This document shows positions 48,336-58,348 of a stretch of 64,000 bases of DNA, one piece after another. Both the position numbers and the translations under genes were made by a program. Origin of the DNA: Tetracladium setigerum (taxonomy: Eukaryota > Ascomycota > Leotiomycetes > Helotiales). The stretch spans positions 1,364,001 through 1,428,000 of the forward strand of contig PZJY01000001.1 in the NCBI GenBank assembly GCA_031472005.1. The letters are read 5' to 3'. The notes below the pieces were generated by a model. The model saw only the letters and a program-made list of their open reading frames with translations. It ran no database searches and had not been told where the DNA came from. How positions within the stretch are numbered: the stretch's first letter is position 1; every line of letters starts with the position of its first letter.

Positions 48336-49491
48336 TAGGCTAATGTAGCACCTTCCGAATAAAATAGTTTCTATAACATTTAAATTCTTCCTGTGATCTG
48401 TTTGTTTTGATCTGATTGCACCATTTTACGCTAATCAGCTATTGTTAACAATTTCTGGCAGAGCAACAACCATCATGAAGAACCTCTTTCCCAGATACTA
48501 CTAAATTTCCTCAGAGACCTCAGAATTAGCTTCTTTTTCACAGAGGTATTAAAGGAACTTGGCGTTAATACTATATGTCTCTGGGTTGTGAACAGAACGT
48601 TTAGAAGGTACTCTGTATTAAATCAGATGAAAGAGTTACACTTCTCAAGAGTAAATAGGCAAACTGCAGAGAAAACGACAAATACGTCTTTAAAATTCAC
48701 CTCTAAATGACTTCCCCTAAGAGCCTCAGACATAAATTAGCTTCCTCTTCACCTTTCATGAAGTTCAACATTGTACCTAGCCCATCTAAGGCATGTTTTC
48801 TCGACGCGCTTCAATATCTTCGATACAACAACTTCGTCCTCCTCGATCTCCTCGGCACAACACAACAAAACACGACTCCACAACCCTTGCAAGGGTTGAC
48901 GTCCATTGAGATACTCTAAAGGTATATTTTCTTTCTTTATCTAGTCTGTACTAGTATAATTGTGGCACATTGCTAACAAGTCATGTCCAGAACTGGGTTC
49001 CTGTGAAGGATACCTACCCTCTCTCGACGCACATCAAACCTTTCAACAGTTGCGATACAGCACTTTCAATCTTCTTACCGCGACGACGCCTTTCAGTCTT
49101 CTTGATATAATTCTTTCGATCTCCTTGACGCAACGCGATCATTTTCCTTGGTACAACGTTTTTGATCTTCCCGACTTTCGATCTTGCCGACATTCAATCT
49201 CCTTGGCATCCTCAGAGCAACACAACGAAACACTTCAATCCTCACACGCTTTGGCAGTCTGTTAGGATTTACCAACCTGGACTTTCCCTTCTTCACGTCT
49301 TTTCTGGGCGTGTAATTGCGTGTCTTTACTGACATTCTAAATTTAGGACCAAGTTCGTCGCAATAGCATTGTAAATCGACGTAGACGATTGATGATTTAC
49401 TTTTACTTGCAAGACTAAGAGACTGCAACTCTCTCATTCAACTCCTCTTTCTACAGCTGTCCCAAATCAAACCACTCTCTTTATACCCAAA
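48336..49491. other. Intergenic region with degenerate short repeats
   Basis: About 1.16 kb between the F-box and 2EXR genes. From about 48800 to 49260 the plus strand repeats a loose unit of about 16-28 nt built on TTTCAATCTCCTTGRC followed by GCAACACGA-like sequence. No gene is supported; the open frames on both strands come from the repeat. Confidence 0.6.
48800..49260 (+). repeat. Degenerate tandem repeat upstream of the 2EXR gene
   Basis: About ten to twelve diverged copies of a TTTCAATCTTCTTGAC-like core, for example at 49062, 49088, 49112, 49156, 49175 and 49192. Some copies are followed by CAACACAACGAAACAC-like tails. Copy length varies from ~16 to ~28 nt. An old tandem array is the simplest reading. 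Confidence 0.55.
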
Positions 49492-50475
49492 ATGCTTCAG
49501 GCCCCAACAAAGATGTCGCGTCTGCAAGGTCTTCTTACCTCATTGCCCAAACTTAAGATACCTGTTTATGGCGATGAATTCACACTCTTCAACGAATTCC
49601 CGAAAGAGATTCGGGATAGGATTTGGGGTTTCGCCTCTCTCCATCCCAGAGACATCAAGATATTTGCTCTCGCCAGCCATCCCGGTCACATCTCCCTGTT
49701 AGATTGGCCCAGTGACAATTTCGGATCTCCCTCAGTTCTGCTTGTCTGTCAAGAGGCACGAGCCAAAGCTCTCAAATACCTACAGAAAATTGAGGAGAGA
49801 TCATGGAATTACATCGAGTATATGGACCCGGATCAAACACCACGACAAAGAAGAGCTGCGCACAATGCCCTGACGAATCCACCCCCCAATGCCAGACTCA
49901 GGAGAGCCATATACGTCAACTTTGCGGTGGACAACTTCATTTTCAGGGAGGAGTTCAACAGCCGCAGATACAAGCTGCTTCCCCTCAACTTCTCCAGGAA
50001 GTACATCTGCAAGATGCAACTTTGTTCCATCAACCTGTTCATGACCCAGAAGAGTCCAATCATGTACGACATTTTCGAAATCTTCTCCAAGCTGTTCTGG
50101 AGACATCGACGCCTCGCCCTTCGCCAACTGTCAGTGCGTTTGGACATTGGCGACGCATTGCGACATTTCGTACTGGAACCCAACCAAGACGGAATATCGC
50201 TAATCTTCCAGGAGCTGTGCCAGCCTCGGAAGCTGGTTATGTCTAGGGAGTTGCTAAACAGGAGATTCTTGCATCCAATGGCGTTGGTGTGGAAACATGC
50301 TTGGAAGGAGGAGGACAGTTTGACTAAGCCTTGTGTCTTTGATTTGCCGGGTGAAATCGCTGTCCGTCCTAAGGCGTGGAGGGAGCAACTGGAGCACTTG
50401 AATACTGACACTGAGCCTGAGGATGAGGCCGAGGATGATGACTTGTCACCGACTCTCTTGGAGGAAGAGGACTAG
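49492..50475 (+). CDS. 2EXR domain protein
   Basis: A single exon of about 327 aa. FTLFNEFPKEIRDRIWGFAS near residues 30-50 is the hallmark start of the 2EXR domain. The usual following blocks are SVLLVCQEARAKALKYL and ARLRRAIYVNFAVDNFIF. This fungal domain is strongly expanded in Leotiomycetes and its function is unknown. The C-terminus becomes acidic (TDTEPEDEAEDDDLSP) before the TAG stop at 50473. The same frame continues as acidic sequence beyond this stop and a second TAG at 50530, up to 50671. The start at 49492 has an AAAATGC context; an in-frame ATG at 49513 is an alternative. No introns are evident. Confidence 0.85.
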   Translation: MLQAPTKMSRLQGLLTSLPKLKIPVYGDEFTLFNEFPKEIRDRIWGFASLHPRDIKIFALASHPGHISLLDWPSDNFGSPSVLLVCQEARAKALKYLQKIEERSWNYIEYMDPDQTPRQRRAAHNALTNPPPNARLRRAIYVNFAVDNFIFREEFNSRRYKLLPLNFSRKYICKMQLCSINLFMTQKSPIMYDIFEIFSKLFWRHRRLALRQLSVRLDIGDALRHFVLEPNQDGISLIFQELCQPRKLVMSRELLNRRFLHPMALVWKHAWKEEDSLTKPCVFDLPGEIAVRPKAWREQLEHLNTDTEPEDEAEDDDLSPTLLEEED

Positions 50476-51222
50476 GACGAGGCTGAGAACGAGGTCGAGA
50501 ACAGGGTTGAAGAGCAGGGCGAGGAAGAGTAGAGCGAGGAAGATAACGAGGAGGCAGAGCAGAACGTGGAAGATGATAATATCAGGACGAAGAAGACGAA
50601 TCAACACAGACAGATGCATATGTGTGCATATTGTATAACCACACCCAAGGCCCATGACCGCCTACAGACATAGAAATAGACATTAAAATAGACGTCTATC
50701 ACTGAACTGGAAGAATCATAATAATAAAAAAGGGGGTATCAAAATTGTTGCTAACTTCTCATCTAATCGAATCTTTTCTTGGTAGACAAAAGAAAAAATA
50801 GGGGTGTGTGTGTGCCAGTTTTTGGTGTTTGTTGTGTTGTTGGTGCTGTGTTGTGCTGTGTTGTGCTGTTTGTGCTGCTAGGTGGTGTATCAAAATCAAT
50901 CAATGAATCAAACGCTCCCATCCCATCCCTTTCCTAAATCCGACCATTGGTGTGCCATCCTTCCCATGGTATGATATTCCCATCCAGCCATAGTGGTTAA
51001 ACGCCTGTCAATTGACTCTTTTTTTTTTCTTTCGAATCCGGCGCCAAAAGTAATCCGTGTGAGTTGTGATGTCCATCCAATCCGTTACTCCAGTGCCATC
51101 CAAATCCGTTGTTTGTGCTATTAATCTAGGTCCCACCCATTCGATTCGAAATGGATGGAATGTTCCATTATTTTGATTTTTCTCTCAGACACCATGTCTG
51201 TTCTAGTTCTCATCCCATCCCA
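50476..51222. other. Convergent 3' intergenic region
   Basis: About 750 bases. The first 200 bases are the in-frame acidic continuation of the 2EXR gene. A 10-base period repeat (TTGTGCTGTG) lies at about 50838-50877. No other gene seen. Confidence 0.6.
50838..50877. repeat. 10-bp tandem repeat (TTGTGCTGTG)n
   Basis: About four imperfect units in the convergent 3' region. Confidence 0.75.
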
Positions 51223-52728
51223 TTACATACTCCCCATAGGCCTTCCAAAGTTCATGGAAGGCTTGATCCTCATCCTCGGCAACTCCTCCTCCTCCTCATC
51301 GTCCTCCCCGTCTTTCCCATCTGGAAGGCTTGCCGTAGATGAAGAGCGGGTAGATCTCGCCGTATCAGATTCACTCGGACTTGTAGGTTGACTCTTCTGA
51401 ACTTCTACCAATTTCTCTGTTAAAGCTGCAAGGAACGGATTATCCGAAATAGATTCATTTGTCAGCCCTAATGGTCCAGTCAACTCCTTATCTCCATCGT
51501 CATGTTCTTCGTCTTCATCCTCGTCTGCGACAGAAACGAGACTCAACGCCATCGAAGCTCGTCGGTCGATAGCTCCTTTGTGGATGATTTGTTGACGGGG
51601 CGTGGCGTCACCGTCGTCGTTCAGCCATGCAATTTTGGAGATCGAGTGGTTGGGTGTGTGACCGGCGTTCATGGTTAAACGGCGATTTTCGGGTGCATTG
51701 GCAACTTCTAGTGTGTTTTTTGTGCTATCTTCGGCGTTACTAGAGCTGCGGCTGAGGGTGGTGCGGCCGTTCGTTGCATCTCCCAGAGCCTGTTCTTCTG
51801 GTCGTGCGGGTACTCTGTCACTTGGAGAGGTGACCGGACTGAGGATTTTGGCGGCGAATGTAGGGTGTACTGCAGATGCTTTGATTGAGACGCCTTCAAG
51901 ACTAGGTTCAATCAAGGAAATGTCGATACTGGCTGGGACGTCGGCAATTGGGTCATGGATTTCCACACCTGGTGTGGTTCTGTGGAAGTCGGATGCTTTG
52001 AAAGCTTTGTTAGAAATCTGGATGGCATTCTCATTCGCAGAGGCGATGGAATCGATTCGTAGATTGCTGGCTTCGGTCGATCCGAATGTGCGTGTTGGAT
52101 TACGTGGTGCTGGTGCATAGAACGGCGAGCCGTCAGCATCGCGACCGGATTCTTGAGCGCCGTAATGGCTGGATGAACTATCGTGACTGCTTGACGATGA
52201 TGAGCGCAATCCGAAAGATTTGCTGGCTCTGGGAATTATGCCCGATGAAGAACTGCTGGTGCTCATGGGTTGTGATAGCGGACCACCTTGTAACCTCTTC
52301 TCCAGCGAGTCCGCCCGCAATCTCGTCTGGTCCAGTTTTGCCTCCAACTCTGCCACCTGAGCCACGAAGTAGCTCCTCTCCAATTCCCAGAGTTGCCGTT
52401 CCTCCTCCATGCATTCCTCCATTCTGCTCCTATCTGCCAGTAGATGCGCTCGTTCGCCCTGGAATTGACTGCGCAGATTCGCCGTGTGCGACCTCCAATC
52501 CTCCAGCATGGCAGCGGAAGCGTTCTCTGCACTCGGGCTCCTTGACTGTGGTGGCGAGAGAGGATTGTGTGCGGAGTGTCCGCTGTTGGGAGCTGACATG
52601 AAGTTGTTCGTCGTTTGGAGGCGTCGTGGAGCGGAGAGTGGTGATATTGACGAGGATCGGCCGGAGGGATCTTTGGGCTGATATTCGATCCCTCCTGTGG
52701 GTAGGAAAGAATTGTATTGATGCGACAT
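51223..52728 (-). CDS. Ser-rich coiled-coil protein of unknown function
   Basis: A single exon of about 501 aa. The N-terminal ~75 residues are Ser/Pro-rich and disordered. Residues ~75-155 form a coiled coil (AMLEDWRSHTANLRSQFQGE, then ELERSYFVAQVAELEAKLDQ). The middle is low complexity with long Ser runs. The C-terminus has acidic blocks (ADEDEDEEHDDGDKE and DGEDDEEEEE), then a basic conserved-looking end, PRMRIKPSMNFGRPMGSM. Homologs with this end appear to be widespread uncharacterised fungal proteins. It may be an adaptor or regulator; no enzymatic motif is present. The intact long frame and composition support a real gene. Confidence 0.85.
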   Translation of the reverse strand: MSHQYNSFLPTGGIEYQPKDPSGRSSSISPLSAPRRLQTTNNFMSAPNSGHSAHNPLSPPQSRSPSAENASAAMLEDWRSHTANLRSQFQGERAHLLADRSRMEECMEEERQLWELERSYFVAQVAELEAKLDQTRLRADSLEKRLQGGPLSQPMSTSSSSSGIIPRASKSFGLRSSSSSSHDSSSSHYGAQESGRDADGSPFYAPAPRNPTRTFGSTEASNLRIDSIASANENAIQISNKAFKASDFHRTTPGVEIHDPIADVPASIDISLIEPSLEGVSIKASAVHPTFAAKILSPVTSPSDRVPARPEEQALGDATNGRTTLSRSSSNAEDSTKNTLEVANAPENRRLTMNAGHTPNHSISKIAWLNDDGDATPRQQIIHKGAIDRRASMALSLVSVADEDEDEEHDDGDKELTGPLGLTNESISDNPFLAALTEKLVEVQKSQPTSPSESDTARSTRSSSTASLPDGKDGEDDEEEEELPRMRIKPSMNFGRPMGSM

Positions 52729-55700
52729 GTCGAGAGCTGAAAGATTTGGCCGATATGTTGTGTGGTTGCTGGCGCAATGATTTGTGGATTTTTGGGCAAT
52801 GACGGGCGGCTGATGACGACGGACTGTCTACAGAGTGATTGGCGAACTCTATTTAACAGCGGCGGAAGTAGAAGAGAAGGGAACTTTATTGTTGAGAGTC
52901 AAGTAGAAGTGGTAGGGCTGAAGTCGAGGGAAGATTGAAGGAAGTATATCTTCACGATTGAGGGAAGGGAAGGGAAGTAGTAGCGTGTGTCATACAATGT
53001 GTTGTCAAAAAAAGGGTCCGCAGGTTTGGGTTGGTGTGGAGGAGGAGGAAGATGCGATGCCCATGTCGAGGTGAAATAATGTTCGGGCCGTCGCGACACG
53101 TGATATGGATGAAATTCCCGAGGACCCTGTTTTTACGGGACGCCGTCCGGTTGGATCCTGATGTTTTGGTGTTGCATCCTCGCATGGATGCATTTGACTT
53201 TTGGCTTTGGCCTGCTGGTCTCCCTTTTGCTCCTTTGAGACCTGTGAGTTCCTTTTTGAGACCAGTGGTTTCAACTTTCAACCACAATCGATAGGGGCTC
53301 ATCCACTCTGCCGCCAATAGTCCTTCCCTCCCTCCCTTCCTCCCGCGGCTTCCAGGCACAAATAATGTACGGAGGAAATATGCAACTCTGGCATGATCCC
53401 AGTGATCTTCAGGAACCCATCGTTTGGCCATTCCCCGGGAGCCGCCCCTGATTTTGTGACGTGTTCGTGCATTATTGAGCAATACTCTCCGGACGGAGTA
53501 CCACGGACGGCGGCGGTGGTGACACTTGGCAACGCGTGAGTCGTGAGGGAGAACTCCAAGCCAATGATTATTTTACGCTGTGTGAAGTCGAAGAAGAAAA
53601 GAGAGAAAGGGGTGGGGATTCTTTGTCGAGGAAAGGGATGCTCATCACTGGATCACAGGCCTGACGGCCAACACAAGAAGCGAACATCTGGTGAGGAAGA
53701 AGCAAAGAAGAAGTGTGGTAGCACAGAGATTACTTGGGAGTGGCTTGTCATAAACTCAACATTGTTTCGTCTGATAAGTAATGCATGCCTTTGCTTCACA
53801 GAGTGAGATCTTACATTTTCAGTTCAAGCCTGGCGATTCATGGCCATGACGTGAATCGTGACCTCGCGATATTTGCCAAGTAAAAGCTGATGGTTATTTG
53901 TTAATTGTTGAATGCTGATCTTGCAATAACTCCCTTCCTTTACTCACCGCTTGGAGTGCTCCATACCTAATTTTTGAAGTTGTTGTCAAAGCATCTAGAC
54001 CTCGCTCACCGTCTGCAAGACAGTCTTCTCGACTCATCATTATTGTTACCTGGACCCGATGTAACCAACCTCCTCCCCGCCCACGCGCTGCACAATCAGG
54101 GGACTTGCATTGATACCGACACGTGGATTGCTGGGAACGTAACAGCATCTATCCTTGGATGAACAACTGAGATCAAGTTGTGCGTTCTCCAACTCATTTG
54201 GAAATACCTCATCTCTATTTTCATTATTCGGAGCACATGTGAGAATTGGCCTGCAATAGAATGTGTTCCTTCGCTTTCGCTCACTGTTAGGCGAATCATG
54301 TCAACACGGCTGTCGCTTATTTTAGAGAAGCCCCTCTTCACCTCAAGAAAGTCATAAGGTATAGAAATCATAAGCTCGCTGCGCGGGACTTTATATAATT
54401 CAAAGCCTCAAATGGTTCGAAAGTAAACTCATCTATCCTCTCAAAGACTACCAGTAACGTAAGTTGGTATCGCCAGCTCAACCCAACTAACAAAACCATC
54501 ACCACAACAACTACACGCAAGCAACCCAAGCGTTACAATCTAAACATCATCTAGGTAAACAATCAAGAAAAACTTCCAATACCAAACATTAGCGTGGGGC
54601 AGATAGTCCTTCTTCGACCGATCGGCGCCGATTCAACGGATCAGATGTCTGGGGGAGGGGGTGACTTAACTCGAAATACTATCCTTTACATTTTTAACAG
54701 CATCAGATCCATAAGGTTGGGAAGGCTTTGATTCGTACGCTTCCTGTGGAAACCACGAGCATATCCGTCAATTTCTATCACGCTGGACGGGTCGTTCCGT
54801 CTTAGTAGATGTCAAAAGTACAGTACTTGCTTGGCTCATGGATTAAGTTCTGCTATGATAGGTGAGCCATCGCAAGATCAACCTATCCAATATATTGTTA
54901 TTTTACTTTAGACATTACTATACTTTACAATATGGTTGTAGTAGAATATTTGCGTCATTGCTTTGGGAATGGACTAGTTTTTGATATTGAAGCCAGTTCT
55001 AATTGTATATGTTTGAATCAGCATGTCATTCGCATAGATCGCAACGGCATGGTAGATTTCTCGTCCATCCCATCTATCTCTCACAACCGAACCCCCCAAT
55101 TCCAATTTCAAAACAAAGACCCACTGAAAAATTACGAGGCGAACGAAATCCCATTCTTCCCAAACCGAAAGCTCGCGTGAACCACACTGCAGATCCACTC
55201 ACAAACTGATCCTCACAACAACGACTATTTGCATTACCGCCCAACACATCAAAAAACACCCAACACCCAACATCACATCCCTCCCTATCAATTCCCAGCC
55301 CACCTTTCCCTCCACCTCTCAAATAGCGCTTACCAAATCACTACCTCATTCAATGCCCAACTGTACCTAGGCTACGTGTACAATTGATCCACAAAGCTAC
55401 ACATCCCGTGACCTTACCGCTTCGACGTGGTCTCGCAAAGCCCCAAACAAGAACCGCGTACCTTAGGTACCTATGGAATTGCGTAGCTATGAGACTAAAT
55501 GGACCTGCGTACCGAGAGAGCCTTGCTATTCCTAATTCTAGGCCGGATCCTCAGTAGGTACCAGCTGAGTATGAATCATGCCAGCGATGCGATGGTATCA
55601 CATGACCTTTACACGTGATATCGAATTCCTTCCCCCTCTTAAATGTCAGAATAACGCTCTTGTATCTGTACTATACTTTCGAAAGCAAGCAAGAAGAAGC

Positions 55701-55784
55701 AAGTTCTTTCTTTCTATCCATCTATCCATCCACCCAACCAACGACAAAAAATTGCGTCAGAGAAGAAAACCTTTGACAATCTCC
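52729..55784. other. Gene-poor region, 3.1 kb
   Basis: Holds the promoter of the coiled-coil protein on the left (CACGTG at 53097) and the promoter of the small membrane-anchored protein on the right (ACACGTGATA at 55611). In between I recognise no gene, RNA or mobile element. All open frames are short and overlapping. Confidence 0.55.
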
Positions 55785-56262
55785 ATGAATCCTCCATACA
55801 GCACCGTTTCTCAATCCCTCAAATCCTCCACATCAACAATCAAAGACGACTCAACCCACACGACATTCTCAACCACCAAGCCCATCAGCCCCCCAAAGAA
55901 GAACCCATCAACCGCATCACAACACACAGCGACGGCACGCCTCGCCGCCGCAAGAAATCCCGCACAAAGTCGCAAAGACATCGGAATTTCTCACGCACGA
56001 CTTCAACTCCTTCATTGAACACCATTCTGACGAGTGATACTCGTACCCTGGATACAAAGACACAAACACAAACGACGCGCACCCACACGCATACTAGGAG
56101 GAGAAGACGTACAACACATCCTCGCACTACAGCTGGAGTGTCTATACGCGCGAAATCGGTCTCGTCTCGGACACATACTCGATCCTCGTCTTCGCCGCCG
56201 CCGTATTCCTTGCATCCGCCTTCATCTTCTTCTACGTATCGACGGAAGAAACATCGTCGTAG
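55785..56262 (+). CDS. Small C-terminally membrane-anchored protein, gene broken into frames by single-base gaps
   Basis: No single frame spans this gene, but three consecutive blocks join into a sensible protein of about 137 aa. Block 1 starts at 55785 (MNPPYSTVSQSLKSSTSTIK). Block 2 continues after the C6 run 55889-55894 (INRITTHSDGTPRRRKKSR). Block 3 continues after the A3 run 55974-55976 (KTSEFLTHDFNSFIEHHSDE). An intron at about 56034-56097 (GTGATA to ACTAG) then joins to HYSWSVYTREIGLVSDTYS and one hydrophobic helix (ILVFAAAVFLASAFIFFYV), with the stop at 56260. Each join needs one added base, and the donor also looks one G short. The layout is basic cytosolic domain plus C-terminal anchor, as in tail-anchored proteins. 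The family is not recognised. It is either a pseudogene or a victim of sequence error. Confidence 0.6.
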
Positions 56263-57127
56263 CGGGTCCAGGATGAGTCAAGCTCTTGCTCGGCTTGATG
56301 ATCTCGGTGCGCTTTTGTTCTTTCGATTGCCGCTTTATCTGGGGAGGAGGAAGACGATTTATATTTTGGATGATGTGGGGATTTGGGGCTGTGTAGGCCG
56401 TTGAGGGGACTGGGGAGTTTGTGGGAGAGGTTGGAGGAGAGGTTTTGGTTGTGGAAGGATTGGAGGTGAGGGTGTGGAAGGGAGTGTATTGTAAGAGGTA
56501 GGTTGTCGGTTCGTTTTGAAGACGTTGGGGAATGAATGCTAATGAGATGATAGATATGTAGGAATACACAAACCGACCTGGGTTACGGTTTTCGGACGGG
56601 AACATCGGTAGTTGCTGCTTGATAGTATCCAGACAACAGACCGTGAGATGGCTCTCCGTTAGAAAACCAGAAAACACCAGAGGAAATTGCAGATTCGAAA
56701 GAGGGCTGGCACCGCATTTGGAAATAATAATTGGAAGTAGGAGGGCATAAGACTGCAAATGAACAGGACATCTCAAGAACTGGCCACAACGGCAAACAGA
56801 AACACCGACGAAACAACACCGCACGCTCATTAAATAGCATTTTCCTTTGTAGTAACAAGTAACAATATATGCATTCCACTTGGAATGATAGGCTCTCGTT
56901 ATCTGATAATTCCGACTTGCTCTGATAATATGTGCTTTCCACTTGGCATAACAGGCTCTTGTTCCCTGAAACGTCTGAATGTGCTCTGGGCCAACTTCTA
57001 GGCATGGATTGAATACCACATCTACTGGCCAGAACTGTGATCAATCAATACTCCATTTCTTTCAATATGTACAAGCCCAGTAGTCCCATCCCATTCCGTC
57101 CAATCAATTCTACATATCTTACACCTT
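56263..57127. other. Convergent intergenic region with a 60-bp direct repeat
   Basis: About 865 bases between two convergent genes. Contains an imperfect direct repeat (see separate entry). A 265-codon minus-strand frame spans it and runs into the membrane-protein gene; it has no recognisable domain. Confidence 0.55.
56868..56990. repeat. Imperfect direct repeat, two units of about 62 bp
   Basis: Unit 1 (56868-56929) and unit 2 (56930-56990) share TTCCACTTGG, then AATGATAGGCTCT versus CATAACAGGCTCT, then TTCCGACTTGCTCTG-like versus CTGAATGTGCTCTG-like ends. A tandem duplication that has diverged. Confidence 0.6.
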
Positions 57128-57910
57128 TCAGTGACGGTGGTGGGAATAGATCTGTTTCTCTCGAAGGTGTACTGGTGTCTCATTGGCGGGGGTATCTGGA
57201 ATGACCTTTTCAAGTTTCTGTAAAGTCACAAGTTAGATTCATCTCTCATGGCCATCATAATATTCCAGATCGTTCTAGGGTGTAGTCGTACCAGATTGTC
57301 AAAGACACATTTGTTAAGCTTCCACTCGTGGGGCCTGCATTGCCAGAGCTGTTGGTTGTTGTTATCGAGGCAGGTCCAGTGTTTGCGGAATTCGGCGAGG
57401 CAGTGTGTATTGATGTCTTCGAGTCTATTCGGGAGGAGTTAGTATTGCATTATAATATATCCTGTTTGATATCTCTTCAGCTGCCCCGACCCAATGCCTC
57501 GGCCATTCCCCTCCTACGCACAGTCACATCCTCCAAACAACTCCCTTTCACATTCAAATCTCCCAGGAAGCCCCGTGATAGCCATTAAACACTTACACGC
57601 TCTTTGCACATCTTGTAACTCTACGTCCCTCCTTTAGGCAATCCAATTCACCCCTTCCCGGGTTCTCCGTCTTGCATTGCATGAAATCATCGTTGTACGC
57701 CCTACATCTTGCTCCGATAAAGAAACTCGCGGAGAGCAGCGGTGCCGAACTGCTACCAATCTCCTGGACCTTGGGGATGCTTTCTGGGAGGGGGGTGGTA
57801 TCGACAAGAACGTTTTGACTGAATCTGTTTCCCGCCCAATTGATTAGCACCCCTTCCTTCAATCAAAAGCGGCAATTAAGATCTAAGTACCTGGCTGGTC
57901 TGGTGGACAT
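57128..57910 (-). CDS. NADH:ubiquinone oxidoreductase subunit, NDUFA8 type (CHCH domains)
   Basis: Four exons (57891-57910, 57597-57824, 57292-57424, 57128-57217) give about 156 aa. The first exon is only 20 nt (MSTRPA and part of a codon). Then come VLVDTTPLPESIPKVQEIGS, SAPLLSASFFIGARCRAYND, and two twin-Cys CHCH motifs (CRAYNDDFMQC, CLKEGRRVTRC, CLAEFRKHWTC, CRPHEWKLNKC). This is the complex I accessory subunit known as the 20.8/19 kDa subunit (PGIV/NDUFA8). It sits in the intermembrane space and is imported by the Mia40 disulfide relay. The C-terminus after TPVHLR is a little short for the family (ends KQIYSHHRH), so a small 3' difference or another frame break is possible. Confidence 0.93.
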
Positions 57911-58348
57911 CTTGACGGTGTGTGGAGGGTTGTACTGAGATCAATTCGTGGAAGTTGTGAGCTTGATGGAGCTTTGGAGGTTGAAGAGAGGTCACCAAAT
58001 CGCCGTTGTTGTGATTGGTCCACCTGCCGCAGAATTTTGGAGCGCGGAAGCTCAGCGAGCTTCAAACTCGCGACAACAAAGAAAATAAAAGTCAACTTCT
58101 ACATTAACATTCAGCTTCTTCCGCCACATCGTTTTTGCTGATCTATCGACATAATTAATCCGAGAATTCCGTACGCTACAGCTTCTCACAGATTTGCTAC
58201 TTGTTCGTAGCCGCCTGGCCTTTCCGCCCTCGTCGACGCGCTTCCTGATTTGAACAACGGGGATACGCATCCAGGCTCGTCGCATTGCATCGAAACTCCC
58301 AACCTACATTTCTTCACCCTTTACCTGTAACTACCCTTCTCCGCCAGG
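57911..58348. other. Divergent intergenic region, NDUFA8 / Nup57
   Basis: About 440 bases between two divergent start codons; must hold both promoters. Nothing else seen. Confidence 0.6.

Noticed and set aside
56222..57019. 265-codon minus-strand frame between the membrane-protein gene and NDUFA8
   Set aside because: It spans the 62-bp repeat and runs antisense into a better-supported gene; composition is Thr/Pro-rich at one end with no domain.
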